Below are positions 18,030 through 26,706 of a stretch of DNA of 64,000 nucleotides, one piece after another. A program made the position numbers and the translations under genes. The notes below the pieces were generated by a model. The model was not told the origin of the DNA. It did not search any database and was given only the letters and a program-made list of their open reading frames with translations. Every line of letters starts with the position of its first letter. Position 1 is the first letter of the stretch. The DNA is from Saprospiraceae bacterium. Its GTDB lineage: Bacteria > Bacteroidota > Bacteroidia > Chitinophagales > Saprospiraceae. Location: NCBI GenBank assembly GCA_016715465.1, contig JADKAA010000029.1, forward strand, positions 2,728,001 through 2,792,000, written 5' to 3'.

Positions 18030-19463
18030 ATGAGAATAGCAATTGTTTTTATACTCGTAAGTTTCACTGTCTTTTGTTTTGGTCAAATCGACCATTTAGT
18101 GAGATACGATTTCAGGTGTCAAAGTCAGATTGATAGTTTTTCGATAAAATATCCGGTATGTAACAGCATAGGAGTTGTTGTTGTCAGCGACACTGTGGGA
18201 GATATTGTGGATGTTTCACCATTAAAGCAGATAAAGAAAGTAAGGGAATTTTGGATAAGGAAAAATCCAAAGCTAAAAAGTGTAGAACTTTTTAACGATG
18301 TAGCACTGGATAGCATCGATAATTTTTATGTATCTGAAAATGATGTACTGGACACCTTAATTGTGCTGAAACAAACCAAGGTAATGGTTTATGGGTTTGA
18401 GATCTACAATGATAAATCACTCTATATAGAAGGGCTGCATCACATCGACAGCATCTATCAGTGGAACATTACATTGCCGCAGGAAGGAGTTTCAAAAATT
18501 AAGGGCTTTGATAATTTGAGAAAGGGTGGTTTTTTGGCATCCTTATCGGGATCCATTCACATTGAAGGCTTTAATAAGTTTAAAAAAATAAGTAACTTAA
18601 GTATTTCCAATAATAGTCTATTGGCCGATTTAACCCAGTTTTCTTCTTTGGAAGAGGTAAAGTCATTGAGCCTGGCAAATATTAAAACAAATTTTAAATT
18701 AAATGGTCTTGAAAACTTAAAAACGTTAAGAAGTTTAGGCCTATTGGATATTGATACATTGGAAAATTTAAAGCCCATTGGGCAAGTAAGAGGACTAAAC
18801 CGACTTACCATTTATAATACTGCGGTCAACCTGCATTTAAAGGAATTAGGGCATGTAAATGAAATCAATACGCTGGGCTTGTTCAAAATTAATGGTGCCA
18901 TTGTTTTTGATTCTGTCACTTTTGACTCCATAAAGCAGTTGATCTTCATTGAAAATGACGGATTAAAAGATTGTAATTTTTCTATGAATTACCTGCCACA
19001 GAGTTTTAATAAACTAAATTTAAACTATGCGGGAAGTCCGCTATATACTTACAGGGAATACAATGGAAATTCGCTGGTCCTGGCAAAAAACCCAAATCTG
19101 GATTTTTGCAACAGCAAGGCGGTTTGCGATTTAATTGCATCCATTCCTGAGAGCAATATTGCGATCGAATTCAATGGTGAAAATTGCAGCCAGCTGGAAG
19201 CCGTTGTGGCAACCTGCATTGTAAGCAGTGATGAACAGAAAGAGCAGCAATTATTATGGTATCCGAATCCTGTGACCGAGCAGTTGAGCTTGGGCAAAAA
19301 GATGTCAAGAGTTGAAGTTTTTGACATGACCGGCAGGAAAATCCATACGGTTTCAAATACAGAAAATCTAAACACATCATCCTGGTTAAATGGAGTATAT
19401 CTGATTAGGGTATATGATGGTGAAAATATATTTGTACAAGAACAGATGATCGTTAAGAATTAA
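18030..19463 (+). CDS. Secreted solenoid-like protein with T9SS type A sorting domain, copy 2
   Basis: A 477-residue paralog of the protein at 15967. The signal peptide is IAIVFILVSFTVFCFGQ. The shared opening QSQIDSFSIKYPVCNSIG matches SQQQIDSFPILYPSCISI in copy 1, and both continue with SDT-G-IV-V-PL-QIKK. Leu/Ile-rich solenoid repeats fill the middle (EGLHHIDSIYQWNITLP, NGLENLKTLRSLGLLD). The C-terminus is a T9SS sorting domain: WYPNPVTEQLSLGKKM, VEVFDMTGRKIHTV, WLNGVYLIRVYDGEN. ATG 18030 was preferred over a TTG two codons earlier. The copies clearly diverged long ago, because conservation is patchy outside the blocks named. Confidence 0.8.
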   Translation: MRIAIVFILVSFTVFCFGQIDHLVRYDFRCQSQIDSFSIKYPVCNSIGVVVVSDTVGDIVDVSPLKQIKKVREFWIRKNPKLKSVELFNDVALDSIDNFYVSENDVLDTLIVLKQTKVMVYGFEIYNDKSLYIEGLHHIDSIYQWNITLPQEGVSKIKGFDNLRKGGFLASLSGSIHIEGFNKFKKISNLSISNNSLLADLTQFSSLEEVKSLSLANIKTNFKLNGLENLKTLRSLGLLDIDTLENLKPIGQVRGLNRLTIYNTAVNLHLKELGHVNEINTLGLFKINGAIVFDSVTFDSIKQLIFIENDGLKDCNFSMNYLPQSFNKLNLNYAGSPLYTYREYNGNSLVLAKNPNLDFCNSKAVCDLIASIPESNIAIEFNGENCSQLEAVVATCIVSSDEQKEQQLLWYPNPVTEQLSLGKKMSRVEVFDMTGRKIHTVSNTENLNTSSWLNGVYLIRVYDGENIFVQEQMIVKN

Positions 19464-19683
19464 CATTGTTTCCTGAATACAATTTTTAGTAAAGATTTTA
19501 AATGGGAGGTGCCTTTTTTAATTGGCATCACATTTTAGTAGATTATGGCACCGATGGTCATCTTTTTTCCGTCATTCATGTACCAAAACCATTCACTGGT
19601 CGATTAAATTCCGGATTCAGGACTTTTATCTTTTGCGGGGGTGTTAAAATCTATGTATCTTCATCAAAATTAAGATCAGCTTT

Positions 19684-20223
19684 ATGGAATTCATCGAAAA
19701 TTCGGAACCCCTGCTGAGGGTACTTTGGTACATCGCCCTGCCCATTAGCCTCATTTTTGTCATCCAGAGCATCCTCACTTTTATGGGGGTGGACCACGAC
19801 CACGATGCTTCGTGGGATTCTCCGATGGACTTATTTACTTTTCGAAACCTCATCAACTTCCTTTTGGGCTTTAGTTGGGCGGGTATTTCCTTTTACGAGA
19901 CCATAGAAAACAAGACCCTGTTGATATGTGTCGCCACGCTGGTGGGGGCCGGTTTTGTGTATATGTTTTTCCTCATCATTTCTCAATTCATCAAACTTGA
20001 GGAAGACAATACCTTCAACATTTACGATACCCTCAACCAGACAGCTACCGTGTACCTGAGGATACCCGGGTCAAGGACGGGCAAGGGCAAAGTGCAGATT
20101 TCCGTAAAAGGGTCTGTCCACGAAATTGATGCTGTGACTGAAGGAGATACCCTCGAAACGGGAGCCTCGGCCAGAGTTACCTATGTGGAAAGTACCGGAC
20201 TGGTCGTAGTAGAAAAAAATTAA
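19684..20223 (+). CDS. NfeD-like membrane protein, partner of flotillin
   Basis: A 179-residue protein with three hydrophobic segments (about residues 12-35, 54-72 and 77-102), followed by an OB-fold-like beta domain (about 118-178; ATVYLRIPGSRTGKGKVQI). This layout is that of short NfeD or YqiJ/YuaF proteins, which pair with flotillin-type SPFH proteins in membrane microdomains. The neighbour supports this: a flotillin gene starts 22 bases downstream. The acidic/His stretch GVDHDHDASWD after the first segment is unusual and could bind metal. It is complete, and no promoter consensus is clear. Confidence 0.8.
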   Translation: MEFIENSEPLLRVLWYIALPISLIFVIQSILTFMGVDHDHDASWDSPMDLFTFRNLINFLLGFSWAGISFYETIENKTLLICVATLVGAGFVYMFFLIISQFIKLEEDNTFNIYDTLNQTATVYLRIPGSRTGKGKVQISVKGSVHEIDAVTEGDTLETGASARVTYVESTGLVVVEKN

Positions 20224-20245
20224 TCAAGCTAAAATAGAAGAACTC

Positions 20246-21751
20246 ATGATTACACCCTTAATTACCATCCTGGTGGCGGTCCTGGTTGCCTTTGTGACCA
20301 TTGCTGCCCTGATTTCGCGCTACAAACGCTGTCCTTCCGATAAGATCCTTGTGGTCTATGGACGAACCGGTGGCACCTCTGCCAAATGCATCCACGGTGG
20401 TGGTGCTTTCATCTGGCCGGTGATCCAGGACTACGCTTACCTGGACCTCAAACCCATATCCATCGAGGCCAACCTTACCAATGCCCTGAGCCGGCAAAAC
20501 ATCCGGGTGGATGTACCTTGCCGGTTTACCATTGCCATCTCTACCGAAGTGGACAGCATGGGCAATGCCGCCGAGCGATTGTTGGGACTGGCACCCGAGC
20601 AGATCCAGGAATTGTCCAAAGACATCCTCTTTGGTCAGCTGAGGCTCGTCATTGCGACCATGACCATCGAAGAGATCAACTCCGACCGCGATAAGTTTCT
20701 CGACAACATTTCCAAAAACGTCGATACGGAATTAAAAAAGATAGGCCTCAAGCTCATCAACGTCAACGTCACCGACATCAAGGACGAGAGTGGCTACATC
20801 GAGGCATTGGGTAAAGAAGCAGCGGCCAAGGCCATCAACGAAGCGAAGATCAGCGTGGCCGAACAGGAGAAGATCGGGGAGACCGGTAAAGCTATGGCTG
20901 ACCGGGAAAGGGACATCAGCATTGCGGAGACCCATAGGGACAGGGACGTAAAGATCGCCATGACCCAAAAGGACCGGGAGATCAGCATCGCCTCTGCCCA
21001 CAAGGAAGAGTCGATCGGTAAGGCCGAAGCCGAGCGGGATACGCGGGTGAAAACATCGGAAGCCAATGCCATCGCGGTACAGGGTGAAAACGCTGCCAAA
21101 ATAAACATCGCCAGTTCGGATGCCCTGAGGCGCGAGAAGGAAGCGGAAGCCCTGAGAGTGGCCATCACCGCGGAAAAAGTACAACAGGCACGCGCCTTGG
21201 AAGAAGCCTATCTGGCAGAACAAAAGGCCGAATTGGCCAGGTCTGAACGGGAAAGATCCACACAGATTGCCAACGTGGTGGTACCGGCCGAGATCGCTAA
21301 ACAAAGGGCCATCATCGATGCCCAGGCCAATGCCGAGCGTATCCGGGAAAATGCCAAGGGTGAAGCCGACGCCATCTTCGCCAAGATGGAAGCCGAAGCC
21401 AAGGGTTTATATGAGATCCTCACCAAACAGGCCGAAGGGTACGAGCAAGTGGTCAAGGCGGCAGGCGGAGATCCAAGCAAGGCCTTCCAGCTGCTGCTCA
21501 TCGAAAAACTGCCGGAACTCGTGAAGACCCAGGTCGAAGCCGTGAAGAACCTTAAGATCGACAAGATCACCGTATGGGATTCCGGCAACGGCGGCGGAGA
21601 AAATGGCACGACGGCCAACTTCGTTTCGGGCATGATGAAGACGGTGCCCCCATTGAACGACCTTTTCAACATGGCGGGACTAAACTTGCCAAATTATTTG
21701 AAGGGGCCTGATAAGGAGGAAGAGAAAAAAGAAGAGAAGAAGGAGGAATAG
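20246..21751 (+). CDS. Flotillin-family SPFH protein (YqiK/FloT-like)
   Basis: A 501-residue membrane-scaffold protein. One N-terminal transmembrane helix (ITILVAVLVAFVTIAALIS) is followed by an SPFH/Band 7 domain of about residues 30-200 (GGGAFIWPVIQDYAYLDLKP; LRLVIATMTIEEINSDRDKF). A long charged coiled coil of about 200-400 is built on repeating words such as DREISIASAHKEE and HRDRDVKIAMTQ. The C-terminal region ends with a run of alternating Lys and Glu. Flotillins organise lipid microdomains together with an NfeD partner, which is the preceding gene. The codons use more GC than the AT-rich module upstream. It is intact. Confidence 0.9.
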   Translation: MITPLITILVAVLVAFVTIAALISRYKRCPSDKILVVYGRTGGTSAKCIHGGGAFIWPVIQDYAYLDLKPISIEANLTNALSRQNIRVDVPCRFTIAISTEVDSMGNAAERLLGLAPEQIQELSKDILFGQLRLVIATMTIEEINSDRDKFLDNISKNVDTELKKIGLKLINVNVTDIKDESGYIEALGKEAAAKAINEAKISVAEQEKIGETGKAMADRERDISIAETHRDRDVKIAMTQKDREISIASAHKEESIGKAEAERDTRVKTSEANAIAVQGENAAKINIASSDALRREKEAEALRVAITAEKVQQARALEEAYLAEQKAELARSERERSTQIANVVVPAEIAKQRAIIDAQANAERIRENAKGEADAIFAKMEAEAKGLYEILTKQAEGYEQVVKAAGGDPSKAFQLLLIEKLPELVKTQVEAVKNLKIDKITVWDSGNGGGENGTTANFVSGMMKTVPPLNDLFNMAGLNLPNYLKGPDKEEEKKEEKKEE

Positions 21752-21835
21752 GCAGAGGGCACATGCGGAAGCAGATAACTTTAAGTAAGTCTGTGAAGCA
21801 TGATTGCTTATAAATTTTAACTGCTGAAATCCAGC

Positions 21836-21982
21836 TTAATTGGTTAACAGGTACAGCAGCCGTTCCTTGAGGGCGGCTGCTAATCCTTTATCTACCATGC
21901 CGGGTATTTCTTTGAGGCTGGCTTCTGCTTTTTCAGTTACCATGGATTTTTCATTTTTCAGAAAAGCAAGGGTGGCCTCCAT
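21836..21982 (-). CDS. Small hypothetical protein, 48 residues
   Basis: An open frame on the minus strand encoding a Lys/Glu/Ala-rich, probably helical peptide beginning MEATLAFLKNEKSMVTEKAE and ending RLLYLLTN. A purine-rich AAGAAAAAAAG stretch precedes the ATG, as a weak ribosome binding site. It is convergent with the flotillin gene. I do not recognise it; it could be a genuine small protein or chance. Confidence 0.35.
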   Translation of the reverse strand: MEATLAFLKNEKSMVTEKAEASLKEIPGMVDKGLAAALKERLLYLLTN

Positions 21983-22138
21983 TTATTTCTTTTTTTCTTC
22001 ATTGTTTTTTATGGATTTAATTTGTACACATTCACACCAATAGCATAGCCGAAGACACTGTTTTTTCATCCTTTGAATTTGTTATGTATATATCAAATTA
22101 TATGAGTTTTCAAGTTTAGCAAACCTGGTCACATTTCT

Positions 22139-22786
22139 TTATCTTTTTCGAATGCAAATGCCCAGGTTGTGACGCATGCTTTTGGTCACATTGGGAAAGA
22201 TATTGAGTTCATGGGTCATGCCCAAATAGAAAGAATATTGCGGGGAGATGATAAAATTGGCGGTATGCCATACGTCCCGTGCAAGCCTTGCCCTGAAACC
22301 TAAAGTGGCAGGCATACTGAGTTTATGGTATACCTTACTTAAATCTGTATTCCAACTTGCCTGCCCAAGCACATAACCACTGTTATTGCCACTCCATTTT
22401 TCATGCAGCAGGAGGGAGGCATCAAAACCCAGATTGATTTTCCATTTTTTCCGGATGTTAAAATGAAAGGGAAAGACAGAAAAAGAAATGACCGTTTTAT
22501 AGAGTTTTGCGTTGGTTGTGGAGCTACTACCCTGACCGCCATCGCTGAGTAAAAACGAGCCACCAAAGTGTTCAAGCTGCAAGGCAAGAGTCAGCGGCAG
22601 CCAGTTATTGGCGATACTGTCAAAAGTGATGCCTGCAGCGATGGCTGTTCCGTTTTTGTAAGATGATGAAAAATGACCTGCATCACCTTGCACATCATAA
22701 AACTGATTGAAGCCAAACCCTATGTTGTATTTGGGAGACTGGCTATAAAGGGTGAGGGGTATAAAGAATAGGAGTAAAGTTTTCAT
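22139..22786 (-). CDS. Small secreted outer-membrane beta-barrel-like protein
   Basis: A 215-residue protein from the ATG at 22786, with signal peptide MKTLLLFFIPLTLYS. The mature part alternates polar and hydrophobic residues with many aromatics (YNIGFGFNQFYDV, LALQLEHFGGSFLL, FHFNIRKKWKINLGFDASLL), as in small Bacteroidota outer-membrane barrels. It ends with LGICIRKR. An in-frame ATG six codons earlier would add MDRTTL and spoil the signal. The chosen ATG overlaps the stop of the truncated BRO-N gene by four bases (ATGA), which would couple the two. No function can be assigned. Confidence 0.65.
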   Translation of the reverse strand: MKTLLLFFIPLTLYSQSPKYNIGFGFNQFYDVQGDAGHFSSSYKNGTAIAAGITFDSIANNWLPLTLALQLEHFGGSFLLSDGGQGSSSTTNAKLYKTVISFSVFPFHFNIRKKWKINLGFDASLLLHEKWSGNNSGYVLGQASWNTDLSKVYHKLSMPATLGFRARLARDVWHTANFIISPQYSFYLGMTHELNIFPNVTKSMRHNLGICIRKR

Positions 22787-23334
22787 AAGAGTTGTCCGGT
22801 CCATTCCAGGTGAATGATGTTGGTTAAAAAAGCAAATTCATCGGTTCTATCGACACCGCTTTCTTTCCAATAATCGGTGAGTTTATTTCGAGTTTCCTGC
22901 CCGGTCATTCGTTGCTGAATCCACTTTTCACTTCTGCCTGGTTTTTGCCAATTTTCCCGGGCCCTTTCAAAGCTCATTTCTGGATTTTGGACTTCCTGCA
23001 TCCTTTCGTATCCCACTTTAGCGAGCCACTGTTTAAATGGTTCGGCTTTTGGGGAAGGGATGGATTGAATGATGCGAAGTAATATTTCTGTGTCAGCTAC
23101 ATCCGTATCTCTCATTTTTCCATCATCAGCGACTAATTTCAACCGTACGATTTTATCGTACACTTCACTTCCTTCATTGGTTAGTTTCTTTTTTAGGTCA
23201 CTCCAATAACGTTTAGGAATTGAACTACTTGTTAGGATTTCTATCACATCAATTACCGAGAAATACCAACTTTCAGTTTCTTCATCCCAGTGGGTTCGGA
23301 CTTTCTTGGTTTCAAATAATTTGACATTGCTCAT
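22783..23334 (-). pseudogene. BRO-N domain (antirepressor-like) protein, probably C-terminally truncated
   Basis: The frame gives about 183 residues from the ATG at 23334; an alternative ATG lies at 23373. The N-terminal BRO-N-type domain is clear: VKLFETKKVRTHWDEETESW, YFSVIDVIEILT, KMRDTDVADTEILLRIIQSIPSPKAEPFKQ in two parts, then WLAKVGYERMQE. Relatives I recall run to about 280-300 residues, continuing after the TNIIH-EWTG block with a helical tail. Here the frame stops right after HLEWTGQLL, overlapping the next gene. I infer loss of the last 90 or so residues. Such proteins occur on phages and in stand-alone chromosomal genes; the role is unknown. Confidence 0.65.
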
Positions 23335-23583
23335 ATATTTTCTTTTTGTTTCAGGTTTTTTAAATGAATTCATCTGTCAATCGCGACAAGTAAGATAATA
23401 TGTAAATCTAAACAGTTTCTGTTTTCCAGGCAACCGGGTAAGTAATTTCAAAGCAATATTTCACCAATGAAGCACGGCCAAGGTGACATTTAATGGCAAA
23501 ACATTCCATACCCAAAACTCATTTTTACAAAACAAAACTTTCCTCACTCAACCGATAAAATAGAATATTGGCCAAAATTGAGG

Positions 23584-23591
23584 TAGCTTTG
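23584..23591 (+). promoter_or_regulatory. -7 element (TAGCTTTG) for the DEAD-box helicase
   Basis: TAGCTTTG matches TAnnTTTG and lies 21 bases before the ATG at 23613. No -33 element is seen at normal spacing. Confidence 0.5.
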
Positions 23592-23612
23592 TAGTCTTAT
23601 TTAAATTTTTAC

Positions 23613-24941
23613 ATGACATTTCAGGAATTAGGATTACACGATCAGCTGCTGGAAGCGCTGTCTTATATGGGATTTGAACAGGCTACGCCCATTCAGGAGC
23701 TGGCCATACCTGCCATCCTGGCGGGCCGGGACCTTATCGCCACGGCTCAAACCGGTACGGGAAAGACAGGGGCTTTTGTGATCCCGTTACTTCAGCACTT
23801 GTCTGAAAATCGCGACAAGGCGGCCATGGTCATCGTGCCCACCCGGGAACTGGCGGTGCAGATCGATCAGCAAATCGAAGGCTTTGCTTATTTTATTGGT
23901 CTCCACTCTCTCGCCATTTATGGTGGAGGCGATGGCATAGAATGGGACCAGCAAAAGAAGGCGCTCACAGGAGGCATCGACATCATCGTGGCCACACCGG
24001 GCAAGCTCATTTCGCACATCAACATGGGTTATGTGAAGATGGACAACATCCACTACCTCATCCTCGACGAAGCCGACCGTATGATGGACATGGGTTTCCG
24101 GGATGACATCAACAAGATCATTTCTTTCCTGCCAAAGGAGAGACAAAACCTTCTTTTTTCTGCAACCATGCCGCCCAAAATCCGGGAACTTTCGCAGAAG
24201 TTGCTCAAAGATCCTTTTGAGATCAACCTGTCGATTGCCAAACCGGCGGAGGGTGTTTTACAGGCGGCGTACATTTGTTTTGACCACCAGAAAACGCCAC
24301 TGCTTACCCGGTTGATTGCTGATAAACCCGCGTATAAGAGCATCCTGATCTTCAGTTCTACCAAAAAGAATGTCAACACCATTTTGCAGTCGCTTCGCAA
24401 GCACAAGATCGAAGCTGAAGGTGTTTCTTCTGACCTGGAGCAACGCGAGCGCGAAGAAGTATTGGGCCGCTTCCGGTCAAAACAAACCCGAATTCTGGTA
24501 GCAACCGACGTATTGAGCCGGGGCATCGACATCAAAGACATCAACCTGGTCATCAATTACGACGTGCCCAAACACGCGGAAGACTATGTACACCGGGTAG
24601 GCCGGACGGCACGTGCCGATACGACAGGAGTAGCGATTACCTTCATCAATGAAAAAGACATGTATGGCTTTTCTCAAATCGAAACCCTGATTGAGTCGAC
24701 CATAACCAAGATACCGGTACCACCGGATCTGGGTCCTTCGCCTGAGTGGAGGACGGGCAGGGTGCGCACTCCCGGAGGTGGAAGCGGAGGACGCGGCGGT
24801 GGTCGTCCCGGAGGCGGAAACCGCAGTGGCAGCGGGCCGCGAAGAGATGGCGGCGGAAGCAGGACCGGCGGAGGAGGTGGAAATCGCAGTGGCGGAGGAC
24901 GCGGCGGCAATTATCCCCCAAAAGACAAACCCAAGGCTTAA
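23613..24941 (+). CDS. DEAD-box ATP-dependent RNA helicase with RGG-rich tail
   Basis: A 442-residue RhlE/CshA-type helicase. The Q motif region is FEQATPIQELAIPAIL near residues 20-35. Motif I is AQTGTGKTGAF near 46-56, motif II is LDEADRMMDMG near 150, motif III is FSATMPP near 181, and motif VI is HRVGRTARAD near 326. The last 60 residues are a Gly/Arg-rich disordered tail (GGGSGGRGGGRPGGGNRSG) expected to bind RNA. Such proteins remodel ribosomal or messenger RNA, often in the cold. The high GC of the tail reflects Gly codons. It is intact and monocistronic. Confidence 0.95.
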   Translation: MTFQELGLHDQLLEALSYMGFEQATPIQELAIPAILAGRDLIATAQTGTGKTGAFVIPLLQHLSENRDKAAMVIVPTRELAVQIDQQIEGFAYFIGLHSLAIYGGGDGIEWDQQKKALTGGIDIIVATPGKLISHINMGYVKMDNIHYLILDEADRMMDMGFRDDINKIISFLPKERQNLLFSATMPPKIRELSQKLLKDPFEINLSIAKPAEGVLQAAYICFDHQKTPLLTRLIADKPAYKSILIFSSTKKNVNTILQSLRKHKIEAEGVSSDLEQREREEVLGRFRSKQTRILVATDVLSRGIDIKDINLVINYDVPKHAEDYVHRVGRTARADTTGVAITFINEKDMYGFSQIETLIESTITKIPVPPDLGPSPEWRTGRVRTPGGGSGGRGGGRPGGGNRSGSGPRRDGGGSRTGGGGGNRSGGGRGGNYPPKDKPKA

Positions 24942-25028
24942 ACACAAAATTTTATTGGCTTTTTCTGTTTTTTAAACCCGGTAATACCGTGGTTTTAATG
25001 CATACTTTTTTGGGAGGAATATAATGTT

Positions 25029-25036
25029 TACATTTG
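25029..25036 (+). promoter_or_regulatory. -7 element (TACATTTG) for the atp genes
   Basis: TACATTTG matches TAnnTTTG and lies 29 bases before the ATG at 25066. A TTTG at 25009-25012 precedes it at 16 bases, slightly short of the usual 19-21. Its position supports the ATG at 25066 as the atpB start, because an upstream ATG at 25024 would lie before the promoter. Confidence 0.5.
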
Positions 25037-25065
25037 CACTCGTTTTGACAGACCCATACAAGATC

Positions 25066-26382
25066 ATGACCAAAAGAAATTTCATCCTGTTGTTTTTTGC
25101 CCTGTCGCTTGCGTTTACGCTTGCCGCGCAGCATGAGAGTCAAACCCCCCAAGCCGAAATAAAAGACACCACCAGTCTGCACCAGGAACACCCTGTTGCC
25201 GCTGAAGCTGCCGGCCATGAAGCAGCCGCTGAAGGGCATGGGCATGCCGAATACGACCCTGCCGGTACTGCCATCCACCACATCAGCGACGCCAATGTGT
25301 ACAGCATCCTGGACTTCGTAAGGATTCCCCTGCCGATGATTCTCTACGCTCCGGATAAGGGTTGGGATATGTTCCTTTCCAACAAGTTTCACCCGGGCCA
25401 CCACGAAGACGGCCATGCTGCCTACAATGGGTATGTCATGCATCACGGGAGTGTTTACCGGATTGCAGATCCTTCCTTTCAGCAGTCAGAAGCCGAAGTA
25501 GAGGGCTTTGAACACAAGATCGAAGAAAGAGATGGCAAGCCCATCGACGTATATTTTGCAAAGATCAATGGTCAGGATTTAAGGTTGGATCCGCGCACCA
25601 CGCTTGACGGTGGGGTTTTGGGCGGAGGCATCACATCCTTTTATGATTTTTCCATCACTAAAAATGTGATGTCCATGTTGCTGGTATCCCTGTTGTTGTT
25701 GTTCTTTTTTACGAGGGCAGCCAGGGCATACAAAACCAATCCGGACAAGAGCCCCAAAGGAGTTCAGAATGTACTGGAGACCATGTTTATGTACATCCGC
25801 GACGAGGTGGCCATACCGTTCATCGGAAAAGATAAGTACATGAAGTATTTGCCGTTGCTGATGAGCATTTTCTTCTTTGTGCTGGGACTTAACCTGTTTG
25901 GTCAGGTGCCTTTCCTGGGCAGTGTCAACGTGACCGGCAACCTGTCTGTCACCATGATCATTGCCCTGGTGGTATTTGTCATCGTAAACATCAATGGCAA
26001 CAAACATTATTGGGCCCACATATTCTGGATGCCGGGTGTACCCGTACCGGTCAAGATCCTGCTGGCAGGAGTAGAGTTTATGTCTTTATTCATCAAACCA
26101 CTGACCCTCACGCTTCGATTGGCGGGCAACATTTCCGCCGGGCACATTGCCATCCTGAGCTTCATCGGTTTGATTTTTATCTTTGGCAAATCCGGAGAAA
26201 GTTTGTCCGGCGGTGCCATCGGAACGGCCATGGCCATACCACTTACTTTATTTATGATGGCCATCGAGTTAATCGTGGCTTTTGTACAGGCCTTTGTGTT
26301 TACGATTTTGACCGCATCGTATATCGGTGCAGCGATTGAAGATGCTCACCATGGTGGAGACCATGCGCATGCGGCCCATTAA
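25066..26382 (+). CDS. atpB: F0F1 ATP synthase subunit a
   Basis: A 438-residue membrane subunit forming the proton half-channels. It has a cleavable-looking signal (KRNFILLFFALSLAFTLAAQ) and a His/Glu/Ala-rich extension to about residue 200, typical of Bacteroidota a-subunits and much longer than the 270-residue E. coli protein. The core helices follow. The essential Arg is in LTLRLAGNISAGH near residue 350, and the C-terminal helix contains VAFVQAFVFTILTASYIGAAI. I chose ATG 25066 because it gives a clean signal peptide and lies after the promoter; an ATG at 25024 would add 14 residues. It is first of atpBEFHAG. Confidence 0.95.
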   Translation: MTKRNFILLFFALSLAFTLAAQHESQTPQAEIKDTTSLHQEHPVAAEAAGHEAAAEGHGHAEYDPAGTAIHHISDANVYSILDFVRIPLPMILYAPDKGWDMFLSNKFHPGHHEDGHAAYNGYVMHHGSVYRIADPSFQQSEAEVEGFEHKIEERDGKPIDVYFAKINGQDLRLDPRTTLDGGVLGGGITSFYDFSITKNVMSMLLVSLLLLFFFTRAARAYKTNPDKSPKGVQNVLETMFMYIRDEVAIPFIGKDKYMKYLPLLMSIFFFVLGLNLFGQVPFLGSVNVTGNLSVTMIIALVVFVIVNINGNKHYWAHIFWMPGVPVPVKILLAGVEFMSLFIKPLTLTLRLAGNISAGHIAILSFIGLIFIFGKSGESLSGGAIGTAMAIPLTLFMMAIELIVAFVQAFVFTILTASYIGAAIEDAHHGGDHAHAAH

Positions 26383-26412
26383 TTGAATTTTTAATCTTAA
26401 CAAACAATAGAA

Positions 26413-26619
26413 ATGACAGGAACATTAGCAGCAGTTGGAGCAGGGTTGGCCGTAATCGGTGCCGGTATCGGTATTGGTATGGTTGGTGGTAAGGCAATGG
26501 AAGCCATTGCAAGACAGCCGGAAGCATCAGGTGACATCAGGTCAGGTATGATTTTGATGGCAGCGTTTGTGGAAGGAGCAGCCTTGATCGCGATCCTACT
26601 TTCCATCTTCGTAAAGTAG
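26413..26619 (+). CDS. atpE: F0F1 ATP synthase subunit c
   Basis: A 68-residue hairpin of two transmembrane helices that forms the rotor ring. The polar loop ARQPE is at residues 33-37. The ion-binding carboxylate is Glu54, in MAAFVEGAALI. The first helix is very Gly-rich (GAGLAVIGAGIGIGMVGG), as ring packing requires. The residues around Glu54 look like an ordinary proton-type ring rather than a sodium-type one, though this is only a reading of the motif. A strong terminator-like hairpin follows before atpF. Confidence 0.95.
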   Translation: MTGTLAAVGAGLAVIGAGIGIGMVGGKAMEAIARQPEASGDIRSGMILMAAFVEGAALIAILLSIFVK

Positions 26620-26634
26620 TCCAACTCAAAAAAG

Positions 26635-26676
26635 AAAACAGACCGGCAATGCGGTTGGCGGAGCGGTCTGTTTTTT
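26635..26676 (+). terminator. Terminator-like hairpin between atpE and atpF
   Basis: AAAACAGACCG (26635-26645) pairs perfectly with CGGTCTGTTTT (26664-26674), an 11-bp stem with an 18-base loop, followed by further Ts. It lies inside the atp cluster. Partial termination here could raise atpE (c-ring) mRNA relative to the downstream genes. Confidence 0.75.
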
Positions 26677-26706
26677 CAACATTGAAAACTTAAAAAAAAC
26701 AACCAT

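Noticed and set aside
19502..19717. Short plus-strand frame of 71 codons before the NfeD gene
   Set aside because: It overlaps the start of the NfeD gene in another frame, has no recognisable pattern and no good promoter or ribosome site.
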